This document shows positions 34,877 to 43,975 of a stretch of 64,000 nucleotides of DNA, one piece after another. The stretch comes from Acerihabitans sp015654925 (GTDB lineage Bacteria; Pseudomonadota; Gammaproteobacteria; Enterobacterales; Enterobacteriaceae), in the NCBI RefSeq assembly GCF_047324175.1, contig NZ_CP178732.1:2294001-2358000 (forward strand), given 5' to 3'. The notes below the pieces were generated by a model. The model searched no databases, was not told the origin of the DNA, and saw nothing but the letters and a program-made list of their open reading frames with translations. Each line of letters begins with the position of its first letter. The first letter of the stretch is position 1. The position numbers and the translations under genes were made by a program.

Positions 34877-36145
34877 ATGGAACAAACACATTATCCGGTG
34901 ATTATCATCGGCGGCGGGCAGGCGGGACTGTCTATGAGCTACTGCCTGACTCAGCGGGGCATCGGGCATGTGATATTTGAGCGCCATCAGCTCGGCTGGG
35001 CCTGGCGGGCGCAGCGCTGGGACAGTTTTTGTCTGGTGACCCCTAACTGGCAGTGCAAATTGCCCGGTTTTCCCTATGACGGCGATGACCCGGACGGTTT
35101 TATGGTCAATGACCAGATCATCAATTACCTGGAGCGCTATGCCGAGCGTTTCGGGCCGCCGCTGCTCACCGGCATCAACGTGGAGCGGGTCAGCCGCCAC
35201 GGCGGCGGGGGCTTTGTTCTGCACACCAGCCGCGGAACCTTCACTGCCGATAACGTGGTTGCCGCGGTGGGCAACTATCACCGGCGGCGTTTCCCCGCCC
35301 TGGCGGCCCGTTTACCGGGGACGATCCACCAGCTGCATTCGGCGGACTACCGTTGCCCCGCCGCCTTGCCCGAGGGCGAGGTCCTTGTGGTGGGGTCGGC
35401 CCAGTCCGGGGCGCAAATCGCCGAAGATCTGCATCTCGCCGGACGCCGGGTACATCTGTGCGTCGGCAGCGCGCCGCGGGTGAATCGTTTTTACCGCGGC
35501 CGCGACGTGGTGGCCTGGCTGGAGGACATGGGGCATTACCGGCTGACAGTGGACCACCATCCCCAGGGGGAAGATGCCCGACGTAAAACCAACCATTATG
35601 TCACCGGCCGCGACGGTGGCCGGGATATCGATTTGCGGCTGTTCGCCGGGCAGGGCATGCAACTGCACGGGCGGTTGCTGGACATTGATGAGGCGCGGGG
35701 GGGGCTGGTCACCGCAGACGATCTGGCGGCCAATCTTGATAATGCCGATGATACCGCCCGGCGCATCAGGGAGAATATCGATGAGTGGATTGCCGCCCGG
35801 GGCATCGACGCCCCCACGGAGCCGCCCTATCAGCCGATGTGGTTCCCGCCGCCGGGCCGGGGCGCTATCCCTTTGGGCAATCTCGCGGCCATTATCTGGG
35901 CGGTGGGATTCCATACCGATTTTAGCTGGATTGACCTGCCGGCGTTTGATGACAAGGGATACCCCCGCCATCGGCGCGGCGTGTCAGTGGAAGAAGGACT
36001 CCATTTCCTCGGTCTGCCCTGGCTGTGGACCTGGGGCTCGGGACGGTTCGAGGGAGTGGGGGAAGATGCGGAATACCTGGCGGAACACATCGCCGCCCGC
36101 CTGACGGCGCCGGCGCCGCAGGAGGTCCGTTATGCCGTTCGCTAA
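34877..36145 (+). CDS. MSMEG_0569 family flavin-dependent oxidoreductase
   Basis: A 422-residue flavoprotein. The FAD-binding motif reads VIIIGGGQAGLSMSYCLTQR. A second dinucleotide site is VLVVGSAQSGAQIAEDLHLA, and the segment IIWAVGFHTDFSWIDLPAFD is typical of flavin monooxygenases. It would use NAD(P)H and oxygen on an unknown Nit1C substrate, and could supply oxidative chemistry for cyanide use. It is the last canonical gene of the cluster and overlaps the CoA ligase gene by 14 bases. Confidence 0.9.
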   Translation: MEQTHYPVIIIGGGQAGLSMSYCLTQRGIGHVIFERHQLGWAWRAQRWDSFCLVTPNWQCKLPGFPYDGDDPDGFMVNDQIINYLERYAERFGPPLLTGINVERVSRHGGGGFVLHTSRGTFTADNVVAAVGNYHRRRFPALAARLPGTIHQLHSADYRCPAALPEGEVLVVGSAQSGAQIAEDLHLAGRRVHLCVGSAPRVNRFYRGRDVVAWLEDMGHYRLTVDHHPQGEDARRKTNHYVTGRDGGRDIDLRLFAGQGMQLHGRLLDIDEARGGLVTADDLAANLDNADDTARRIRENIDEWIAARGIDAPTEPPYQPMWFPPPGRGAIPLGNLAAIIWAVGFHTDFSWIDLPAFDDKGYPRHRRGVSVEEGLHFLGLPWLWTWGSGRFEGVGEDAEYLAEHIAARLTAPAPQEVRYAVR

Positions 36146-37973
36146 CCGGACTGACAGTTCACTGCTGGATTGGTCGGCCGTCATCCCAGCGGATTTGCCA
36201 GTGCCTTCCCCGTCAGATTTAGCGCTGGATTCACCGGCCTCTTCCCCGCTGGATGAGGCTTTCTGGCGGCGTGAAGCGCAGCGCATCCACTGGCAGCGGC
36301 CGTTTCGCCAGGTGATGGCTTTAGAGCACGGTGGGCCGCACTGCCGCTGGTTTGCGGGCGGCGCCACCAACCTGTGTTATAACGCCGTGGATCGGCATTT
36401 GCCCCTGCGCGGCGGCCAAACGGCGCTCGTGTGCTGCGACCGGCAGGGCGCGGAGCAGCGATTCAGCTATGCCGAACTGCACCGGGAAGTGGTGGCCATG
36501 GCCTGGATCCTGCAACGGCAGGGGGTGGCGGCGGGAGATCGCGTGCTGCTCTGCCTGCCGGTCATGCCGCCGGCCCTGTTCGCCATGCTGGCCTGCGCCC
36601 GGCTGGGGGCTATCCATGTGGTGGTCTCGGCGCAGCTGAGCGCGGCGGCGCTGGCGGAGCGCATTCACCTGAGCCGGCCCCGTTTGCTGATCCTGGAGGA
36701 TAAAATCAACCGCGCATTGCGGGAAGAGGGACTTGCGCCGCCCGCCGTTAACCGGATCATTGTCGGCGACAGCGGATCGGAAGCCATGCGCAATCCTGAC
36801 GGCACCGACGATAGGGCGGCGGGTGAATACCCCGGTGACGGTGAACTCAGTTACCGGCGGCTGCGGGCGGCTTATCACAATGAGCCGATACCTTGTCGCT
36901 GGCTGCCCGCCGAGGCGCCGTCACAGCTGCTGTTCACCTCCGGCACCACCGGCACGCCCAAAGGCGTCGTGCGGGATACCGGCGGCTACGCCGTGGCGCT
37001 GTGCGCCTCGCTGCCGCATATTTTCAATACCGGCGAGAATGAAGTTTTTTTCACCACCGCCGATATCGGCTGGGTGACCGGACACAGCTATCTGGTCTGG
37101 GCGCCCCTGCTGGCCGGTTTCACCACCCTGGTGGTCACCGGCGGCGGCATGAATACCCCGGGGCGGCGCTGGTGGCAACTGATTGCCCGCCACGGCGTCA
37201 CGCGTCTGCTTACCGTACCCGGCGCCATGCGTCTGGCCCGCATGCAAAGTGAAACCCTTGACCCGTCGCTGCCCTCCCTGCGCGCCGTCTATCTGGCCGG
37301 CGAGCCGCTGGACGCCAAAACCCGTCAATGGCTGGAGCAGGGCGCCGGCGTGCCGGTGTACGATCACTACTGGCAAACCGAAAGCGGCTGGCCGATCCTG
37401 GCCGGGCAGAGAGGCGCCCTGCGTCCGGTGATGGATCGCCGGGTAAGCATTGTGGATGAGCAAACCGGCCGCCCGGCGGCAACGGGCATGCTGGTGCTGC
37501 ATGACCATCTGGGACCAGGGGGCATGCAAACCCTGTGGGGCCATGACGATGAGTTCGTGGCGCGCTATTGGCAGCATGACGGCGAGGGCTGGCGCTATCT
37601 GACGCAGGATCGCGCCCGCCGTGATGAACACGGCGCCATAACCATTCAGGGACGCATGGACGACACCATGAATATCGGCGGCAAGCGGCTGTCCACGGCG
37701 GAAGTAGAGCACGCGGCGCTGACGGTGCCCGGCATCGCCGAAGCGGCGGCGGTGGGTCTAGCGCATCCGCTACTGGGCCAGATGGTGCAGCTGTTCGTCG
37801 TCACGGCGCCGGAGGTGCCGGTAGCGCGGCATGCCGACATGCGCCGGTCGCTGGCGGCGGTTATCGTGGCCCGCTGCGGCCGCCATGGCCGGCCCCGGAA
37901 CGTGATATTCCTCGAGTGCCTGCCCAAAACCTTCTCCGGAAAAATCATCCGGCGCTTTCTGCGGCGCCCGTAA
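36132..37973 (+). CDS. AMP-forming acyl-CoA synthetase, PrpE/Acs-like
   Basis: A 613-residue member of the acetyl/propionyl-CoA synthetase family. The ATP loop LFTSGTTGTPKGVVRDTGGY lies near residue 270, YDHYWQTESGWPIL near 415, and the C-terminal acylating lysine in PKTFSGKIIRRFL. It would activate a short acid as acyl-AMP and then acyl-CoA. GGAGG precedes ATG 36132, and it overlaps the flavoprotein gene, so it is translated with Nit1C. It is not one of the seven core families; the acid released by the nitrilase is a reasonable substrate. Its stop codon is the exact point where the truncated aminotransferase begins on the other strand. Confidence 0.88.
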   Translation: MPFANRTDSSLLDWSAVIPADLPVPSPSDLALDSPASSPLDEAFWRREAQRIHWQRPFRQVMALEHGGPHCRWFAGGATNLCYNAVDRHLPLRGGQTALVCCDRQGAEQRFSYAELHREVVAMAWILQRQGVAAGDRVLLCLPVMPPALFAMLACARLGAIHVVVSAQLSAAALAERIHLSRPRLLILEDKINRALREEGLAPPAVNRIIVGDSGSEAMRNPDGTDDRAAGEYPGDGELSYRRLRAAYHNEPIPCRWLPAEAPSQLLFTSGTTGTPKGVVRDTGGYAVALCASLPHIFNTGENEVFFTTADIGWVTGHSYLVWAPLLAGFTTLVVTGGGMNTPGRRWWQLIARHGVTRLLTVPGAMRLARMQSETLDPSLPSLRAVYLAGEPLDAKTRQWLEQGAGVPVYDHYWQTESGWPILAGQRGALRPVMDRRVSIVDEQTGRPAATGMLVLHDHLGPGGMQTLWGHDDEFVARYWQHDGEGWRYLTQDRARRDEHGAITIQGRMDDTMNIGGKRLSTAEVEHAALTVPGIAEAAAVGLAHPLLGQMVQLFVVTAPEVPVARHADMRRSLAAVIVARCGRHGRPRNVIFLECLPKTFSGKIIRRFLRRP

Positions 37974-38998
37974 CCTTCTAACTCCTGGTAAAGCGCCAGC
38001 GTGGCCAACGCCGCGGCGCAGGCTACCGGATGCGCGCTCCAGGTATAACCGTGGAAAAACTCGATCTCCCCCTCGCCGGCAGCATTGATAATGCCGTCAT
38101 GAATATCCCGGCTCACCGCCACGGCGCCCATAGGCAACGCACCGTTGGTGAGGGCTTTGGCCAGGGTGATGATATCCGGCCGGATATTAAAGGACTGGCT
38201 GGCGAATGCCCGGCCGGTCCGGCCGAAGCCGCAGATCACCTCGTCCATGATCAGCAGAATGTCATGCCGGTCGCAGATCTGGCGCAGCCGTTCCAGATAA
38301 CCCACCGGCGGCACCAGCACGCCGGTGGATCCGGCGATGGGTTCCACCACGCAGGCGGCAATATTTTCCGCCCCGTGTAGCGTAATCAGGCGTAAAAGAT
38401 CGTCCGCCAGGAAGTCGCCGTGCCCGGGTTGCCCGCGACTGTAGCGGTTCTCCGCCAGCCAGGTATGGCGCATATGCACTACCCGCGGCCCGACGCCGTC
38501 GAAATTCCGCCGGTTGTTGGGCAGCCCCGACAGGGCGACGCCGCCGAAATTGACGCCGTGATAAGCGCGTTCCCGCGACACGAAGATATTCCGGCTACCC
38601 CGGCCCTTGGCGCGGTGATACGCCAGGGCGATTTTCAGCGCGGTATCTACCGCTTCCGAGCCGGAACCGACAAAAAAAATCCTGTCAAGGCCGGGGGGCA
38701 GCAGCGCCGATAAGGCCTTGGCGGCGGCGAAGGCTCCCGGATGGCCGCGATAAAAGCTGGCGGTAAAATCCAGGGTCAGCATTTGCCGGTGAACCGCCTC
38801 GGCAAGCTCTTTACGCCCGTGGCCCAAGGCCGAGGCGAATAAACCCGACACCCCGTCCAGTATCGCCCGTCCGTCCGGATCATAATAATAATCTCCCTCC
38901 GCCCGGGCGAATAATTTGGGATCGTTACGGAAATCTTTATTTGGCGTAAACGGCAGCCAAAAATTATCGTTGAGAATATCCTGGTAATGGGCAGTCAT
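37646..38998 (-). pseudogene. Class III aminotransferase, C-terminal quarter replaced by antisense sequence
   Basis: From ATG 38998 it reads MTAHYQDILNDNFWLPFTPN and is intact to about residue 341. Present are GSGSEAVDTALKIALAYHRA, LLIMDEVICGFGRTGRAF and ITLAKALTNGALPMGAVAV with the PLP-binding lysine. It resembles omega-amino-acid aminotransferases (beta-alanine or taurine:pyruvate type). At 37974 homology ends (LALYQELE). The frame then runs through the antisense strand of the CoA ligase gene, giving an arginine-rich tail to 37646. About 100 native residues, including the small domain, are gone, so it is almost certainly inactive. A taurine role is inferred from its sulfonate neighbours. 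Confidence 0.75.
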
Positions 38999-39074
38999 GA
39001 TTGTCACCAACGTCATCTTCAGGCTCGCCCCATGCCGGGCTGAAAATATGCCCGCTGGGGACTTTAGTCAGCAT

Positions 39075-40217
39075 TTAATGGATTTTGTCCGGCGCGAAAT
39101 CATTGGCGACCACTTCCCCCTGCGGCCGGATGGCATCGCTTGCGGCGGCAGGGCTGTTCGTCGCCACGTCCAGATGGGGGAAGACCAGTTCCGACACGCG
39201 ATAGGCTTCCTCCAGATGCGGATAGCCGGACAGGATAAAGGTATCGATACCTAAATCCGCATACTCGGCGATGCGCCGGGCGACGGTGGGGCCGTCCCCC
39301 ACCAGAGCGGTGCCGGCGCCGGCCCGCACCAGCCCGACCCCGGCCCACAGATTGGGACTTATTTCCAAATGATCCCGGCTGCCGTCGTGCAGTGCCGCCA
39401 TGCGCTGCTGTCCCACCGAATCAAACCGGGCGAACGATGCCCGGGCGCGGGCGATGGTTTCATCGTCCACATGGACAATCAGCCGCCGGGCATCCTGCCA
39501 GGCCTCTTCCGTGGTTTCACGCACAATCACGTGCAGGCGAATGCCGAAGCGGATTTGCCGTCCCAGCGCGGCGGCCTTTTCCCGTACCTGGGCGATTTTT
39601 TCCGCCAGCTGCGCCGGCGGCTCGCCCCAGGTCAGATAAAGCTCCACCTGCTCTGCCGCCAGATCCTGCGCGGCATCGGACGAACCGCCGAAATAAAGCG
39701 GCGGCCGAGGTTGTTGCACCGGCGGGAACATCAGGCGCGCCCCCTCCACCTGCACATGTTTGCCCTGGAAATTCACCGTCTCGCCCTCCAGCACCCGCCG
39801 CCAGACATGGGTAAATTCCGCCGCGGCTTCATAACGTTCGGCGTGATCGAGAAATACCCCTTCCGCCGCCAGTTCGTCGGGATCGCCGCCGGTCACCAGG
39901 TTGAAGAGCGCCCGGCCTTGGGACAGACGATCCAGCGTCGCCGCCTGACGGGCCGCCAGGGTAGGGGAAATCACTCCCGGCCGCAGCGCCACCAGGAACT
40001 TTAGCCGCTGGGTGACGGGGATCAGCGACGCCGCCACCAGCCAAGAGTCTTCACAAGAGCGGCCGGTGGGGATCAGCACGCCGCCGAAACCCACCCGTTC
40101 CGCCGCCTGGGCAATCTGCTGCAGATAAGCGTGGTCCACCGTGCGCGCGCCGCGTGGCGTGCCGAGATAGCGCCCGTCGCCATGGGTAGGGAGAAACCAG
40201 AAAAGATTGAGGCTCAT
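39075..40217 (-). CDS. ssuD: FMNH2-dependent alkanesulfonate monooxygenase
   Basis: 380 residues from ATG 40217 (CAGGAG 6 bases upstream), the length of E. coli SsuD. It reads MSLNLFWFLPTHGDGRYLGT, then GVLIPTGRSCEDSWLVAASL, FLVALRPGVISPTLAARQAA and LFNLVTGGDPDELAAEGVFL, all close to SsuD. The enzyme uses O2 and reduced FMN to split alkanesulfonates into aldehyde and sulfite. Its FMN reductase partner ssuE is not in the window. The ssuACB transporter genes lie 3.8 kb upstream in the same direction, separated from ssuD by the glycyl radical enzyme module. Confidence 0.93.
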   Translation of the reverse strand: MSLNLFWFLPTHGDGRYLGTPRGARTVDHAYLQQIAQAAERVGFGGVLIPTGRSCEDSWLVAASLIPVTQRLKFLVALRPGVISPTLAARQAATLDRLSQGRALFNLVTGGDPDELAAEGVFLDHAERYEAAAEFTHVWRRVLEGETVNFQGKHVQVEGARLMFPPVQQPRPPLYFGGSSDAAQDLAAEQVELYLTWGEPPAQLAEKIAQVREKAAALGRQIRFGIRLHVIVRETTEEAWQDARRLIVHVDDETIARARASFARFDSVGQQRMAALHDGSRDHLEISPNLWAGVGLVRAGAGTALVGDGPTVARRIAEYADLGIDTFILSGYPHLEEAYRVSELVFPHLDVATNSPAAASDAIRPQGEVVANDFAPDKIH

Positions 40218-40317
40218 GGACGGCTCCTGCTGAATAAAACGACGAGTAACGGTTATGATGGACAGCCGGAGCCGGTGCTCCAACTGATATATATGGCATT
40301 CCAAATGCGTAAAACAG

Positions 40318-40383
40318 CTATACCCGTCATCATTCACGCTGCAGGTGCGTTGGCAACACTCGGCCTCGTTCCTTCGGGGCCGT
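40318..40383 (+). repeat. Enterobacterial-type intergenic repeat, copy 1
   Basis: It reads TACCCGTCATCATTCACGCT and then GCAGGTGCGTTGGC...ACTCGGC, and recurs inverted at 43892-43975. It overlaps the 3' end of the activase gene, which therefore takes its last codons from the repeat. Confidence 0.65.
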
Positions 40384-41368
40384 AGCGGCGGCCGAGACGC
40401 TGGCGGGCCCGGCTGATGATCTCCTCGACGGTGTCCGCCGGCAGTCGGATGTCCCCCGGCAGGTATGGCCGTCCCAGCAGCCGGTATTTGTCGCTGCCCA
40501 GCCGGTGATAGGGCAGGATTTCATAGCTGACGTCCGCCAGGGGCAGAATAAAATCAATGATGCGGGCGATAGCGTCCCAGCTATCGTTAAACGCGGGGAT
40601 CAGCGGCGTGCGCACATGGATCGGCAAACGGGGAAACTGCCGGCGCAACGCCAGCAGGTTGGCCAGTATCCGGCGGTTGGAACGCCCGGTAAACCCGCGG
40701 TGAGCGGCGTCGTTCAGGTTTTTGATATCAAAATAGACGCCGTCGCAATAGCCCGCCAGCGCCCGTAATGCCGGCCAGGGGCCGTAACCGCAGGTTTCCA
40801 GCAGGGTATCGATATGCCGTTTTTGGGCTTCCCGCAGCAGGGCCAGGGCGAAATCCGCCTGCATCAGGGGTTCACCGCCGCTGAGGGTAACCCCGCCCCG
40901 TGAGCGCGCATAAAACAGGCTGTCCGCCTCGGCAATATCCATCACGCGCGCCGCCGTTATCCGCTGACCGAAGGCGTGCAGGGCATGGCTGGAACAGGCG
41001 GGCAGGCATTGCAGGCACTGCCGGCAGGTATCCGTGTTCAGCCGGACAACTCCGTCGGCCCCATACGCCAGGCTGTGGGAAAGGCATTGTCCGATGCACA
41101 GGCCGCAGTCCCGTCCGAGGCATTTTTTTTCGTCCAGCGTGATTTCCGGCAATACACCCTGGGATTCCGGATTGCTGCACCAGACGCAGCGCAGCGGGCA
41201 GCCTTTCAGAAAGACCAGCGTGCGGATACCGTCACCGTCATGCAGGGAGTAACGCTGTATATTGAAAATCCAGCCCGTCTCTGCCCCATCGGTCCGGCGC
41301 GTCGACGGAGCCGGCAAAGCCGTGGCGGGGATTCGCAACGACAAAGCCTCCGGATCAGAAGATTTCAT
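40334..41368 (-). CDS. islB: Glycyl radical enzyme activase (radical SAM)
   Basis: About 344 residues from ATG 41368, which lies within the 3' end of the glycyl radical enzyme gene (14-base overlap). The radical SAM motif is Cys57-x3-Cys61-x2-Cys64 (FLKGCPLRCVWCSNPE). Two ferredoxin-like cysteine groups follow (CLGRDCGLCIGQC and CRQCLQCLPAC), as in activases of dehydratase-type glycyl radical enzymes. GGVTLSGGEPLMQADFALAL is the conserved glycine-rich block. It would abstract hydrogen from Gly798 of the neighbouring enzyme. The final residues come from an intergenic repeat. Confidence 0.9.
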   Translation of the reverse strand: MKSSDPEALSLRIPATALPAPSTRRTDGAETGWIFNIQRYSLHDGDGIRTLVFLKGCPLRCVWCSNPESQGVLPEITLDEKKCLGRDCGLCIGQCLSHSLAYGADGVVRLNTDTCRQCLQCLPACSSHALHAFGQRITAARVMDIAEADSLFYARSRGGVTLSGGEPLMQADFALALLREAQKRHIDTLLETCGYGPWPALRALAGYCDGVYFDIKNLNDAAHRGFTGRSNRRILANLLALRRQFPRLPIHVRTPLIPAFNDSWDAIARIIDFILPLADVSYEILPYHRLGSDKYRLLGRPYLPGDIRLPADTVEEIISRARQRLGRRYGPEGTRPSVANAPAA

Positions 41369-43826
41369 GGCCGGTCCTGGCAATCAAATCATCCTGCAGG
41401 TCCGGCGAGAGGTCAGTGAAATAGGCGCTGTAGCCGGCAATCCTGACAATCAGGCCGCGAAAGCGCTCCGGGTCGGCTTTGGCCGCCAGCAGGGTCTCCC
41501 GGTTGATGACGTTGAACTGGATATGCCACAGCTTCAGGTCGCACCAGACCTTGATAAAATCGCACAGCTTGCGGGTGCCCGCCTCGCCGGCCAGTACCGA
41601 GGGGGTGAATTTGACGTTAAGCAAGCGGGCGGCGCGCTCGCGAAACCGGTAATTCTTGGTGTGGTAATTGGACAGCAGCACCGCGGTGGGGCCTTGGCTG
41701 TCGCAGCCCTGGGAGGCCGACGAACCGTCCGATAGCGGACTGTAGGCCTTGCGGCCGTTGGGGGTGGCGTGCACCACCTTGCCGAACGGCACATGCGAGG
41801 TAAAAGGCACCAGCCGCAGATCCATATGCACGCCCAGAGAGCGGGAATAGCGCTGGGTAAATTCCAGACAGATTTTATCCAGGGCCTTGCCGATATCGTC
41901 GGCGTAGGGATCGTTATTGCCGTATTTGGGCGCGTCCCGCAGCAGGGCGCGGACAGTGGGATGGCCGTTGAAATCGTCGGCCAGCGCCGCCAGCAATTGT
42001 CCCATGGAAAGACGTTTTTCTTCATAGACCCATTTTTTTATTGCCGCCAGGGAATCAATGACCGTGCCGTACCCCATAAACTCGAAATAACCCAAATCGA
42101 TACCGCCGTTGATGTCCGGCTGGTGGATATCCATGCCGGCGTCCATCGCCAGGTCGTGCAGGGCGGAACCCAGCGGCCAGGCAAAATGCCGGGCGCGTAA
42201 ATCAATGATGATTTTTTGCTGGATAAACGCATGGCGAAGGAAATTCAGATGCTGTTTTACATAAGCCTGCCAGAATGCCTCCCAGTCCGCGAATTCCCCC
42301 GGATCGCCGGTTTCGATACCCAGCAATTCCCCGCCGTAGCGTTTCATCCGGCCGTTGTACAAGGTCATCTCCAGCGCCGCCGGAAATTTGATATAGGCGC
42401 AGGGGCTGGTATAGGTATCGCGGTTCGGCATCCGGCACTCGGCGCAGCCGGACACCGCGAAATCATAGGCTTCGCTGAACGCGGCCCCCTTCGCCAGCAG
42501 CAGCGGCACCACTTCTTCATCGTTGATGAGTTTTGGAAATCCGGCGCCGTCTTTAATGGTTTGCGCCACTTCATAGAGAAAACGCGGCGGAGTACGGCTA
42601 TGGATGCGGGCCGCCAGGTCCGGATAGTGCAACGGAAATTCCCGCTTCGATCGCAGGAACAGATAGGATAGCGCATTGACGGCGTCCAAACCTTCCGGCG
42701 TCTGGCCGCCGATGGTGACCGCTTCCCAATGGGCGTAGCCTTCGTTAAAGGCGCCGCCGGTGGGGGAGATGTACAAATCCACGAACTGCGCCATGGCGAT
42801 CCACATGCAGGCCAGCCATTCCAGGGCCTGCTCTTCGGTCAGCAGGCCGCGATCGAGATCCCGCCGGTAATAAGGGTAAAGGTACTGATCCATGCGGCCG
42901 TTGGAGATAATGGTGCCGGTTTTCTGCTCCAGGCGGGAAAACATCTGGGTGAACCACTGCGCCTGCAGCGCATCGCGAAAATCCCGCGCCGGGTGTTCCG
43001 GCACCCGGGCACAGCGCTCGGCGATGGCCTCCAGCTCCTGCCGCCGTACGGGATCGGGCTCCCGTTCCGCCAAATCCCGCGCCAGCGCGGCATGGCGTCC
43101 GGCCCACAGAATCACCGCCTCGGCGCTGAGGATAATGGCCTGCAGGAACGGTGCCTTTTCAACATTGTCCGACGGATCGAAGGGATCCAGCGCCGCCAGC
43201 CGGCGCTGTGCATCCTCCTTTATCCCCTTAAACCCCAGCCGCAGCACTTTGTCGTAGTCATGTACCCACTGAATGGAAGACCGGAACGACGAGGTCTCGT
43301 TGACGATAAAACGGGACGTCAGGGCGTCGGCGGGATCGTAGGTAAGGCGCAGCGTCTCATCGGGCAGGGCGCGGGCCAGGTCTTCATGGTAGGTTTTGCC
43401 CCGCCAGTAGGGGGATACCACCCGTTTGATGATATCCACCTCCGCCGGTTCGACGGTAAACGGCGATTCCACCCGCCGGGGCAGCTGTTCCAGCGCCCGC
43501 TCCAGAAAATCGCCGTCCAGTTCCGGATAAAGAATGCCGTAGCGGCCGGGTTTGCCGCCCCGGCCGACAATCAACTGATCTTCATCGATATACACCTGGA
43601 TATGCCCGGCGATGTGATACATCGCCTTCGCCCAGCGCAGGATCAGTAATTCCCCTTCCGTTTGCGCCATGGACTCGGTGAAATAGCGCGCCCGTTCCAC
43701 ATCGACTGCCGGTTTGGCGTGCTGGATACGGGCCAGCAGGCGATGGGTCCGATCCGTGGCGACGGGCTTGCCGTCGGGATGCAGCAGCCGCGCTTCCTGC
43801 GGCGAGAGTACCAGGGCTTGCTTCAC
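41355..43826 (-). CDS. islA: Glycyl radical C-S lyase, isethionate sulfite-lyase type
   Basis: An 823-residue enzyme with GTG start at 43826. The thiyl-radical cysteine and base are Cys461 and Glu463 (SGCAECRMPN); the radical glycine is Gly798 (RIAGYSAYF). From memory, Desulfovibrio/Bilophila IslA binds isethionate through Arg189, Gln193, Trp374, Arg678 and Phe682, with Cys468, Glu470 and Gly805. All eight occur here at a constant offset of minus 7 (Arg182, Gln186, Trp367, Arg671, Phe675). So it should cleave isethionate to acetaldehyde and sulfite without oxygen. Coupled to its activase gene and set between ssuB and ssuD. A related sulfonate (DHPS) is the main alternative. Confidence 0.82.
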   Translation of the reverse strand: MKQALVLSPQEARLLHPDGKPVATDRTHRLLARIQHAKPAVDVERARYFTESMAQTEGELLILRWAKAMYHIAGHIQVYIDEDQLIVGRGGKPGRYGILYPELDGDFLERALEQLPRRVESPFTVEPAEVDIIKRVVSPYWRGKTYHEDLARALPDETLRLTYDPADALTSRFIVNETSSFRSSIQWVHDYDKVLRLGFKGIKEDAQRRLAALDPFDPSDNVEKAPFLQAIILSAEAVILWAGRHAALARDLAEREPDPVRRQELEAIAERCARVPEHPARDFRDALQAQWFTQMFSRLEQKTGTIISNGRMDQYLYPYYRRDLDRGLLTEEQALEWLACMWIAMAQFVDLYISPTGGAFNEGYAHWEAVTIGGQTPEGLDAVNALSYLFLRSKREFPLHYPDLAARIHSRTPPRFLYEVAQTIKDGAGFPKLINDEEVVPLLLAKGAAFSEAYDFAVSGCAECRMPNRDTYTSPCAYIKFPAALEMTLYNGRMKRYGGELLGIETGDPGEFADWEAFWQAYVKQHLNFLRHAFIQQKIIIDLRARHFAWPLGSALHDLAMDAGMDIHQPDINGGIDLGYFEFMGYGTVIDSLAAIKKWVYEEKRLSMGQLLAALADDFNGHPTVRALLRDAPKYGNNDPYADDIGKALDKICLEFTQRYSRSLGVHMDLRLVPFTSHVPFGKVVHATPNGRKAYSPLSDGSSASQGCDSQGPTAVLLSNYHTKNYRFRERAARLLNVKFTPSVLAGEAGTRKLCDFIKVWCDLKLWHIQFNVINRETLLAAKADPERFRGLIVRIAGYSAYFTDLSPDLQDDLIARTGHEIF

Positions 43827-43891
43827 GTTATTGCCTGCCTTAAGTCGTCAATAATAAAATTATATTCTCTCAATAATCCGAAACGCCGCTT

Positions 43892-43975
43892 GCAGCGGCC
43901 CCAAAGGGCGAGGCTTACGGAGTAGCCGAGTCACACAGCCAACACACCTGCAGCTTGAATTATGGCGGGTCTATT
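43892..43975 (-). repeat. Enterobacterial-type intergenic repeat, copy 2 (inverted)
   Basis: On the minus strand it reads ACCCGCCATAATTCAAGCTG and then CAGGTGTGTTGGC...ACTCGGC, matching copy 1 in reverse orientation. It lies between ssuB and the glycyl radical enzyme gene. Confidence 0.65.
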
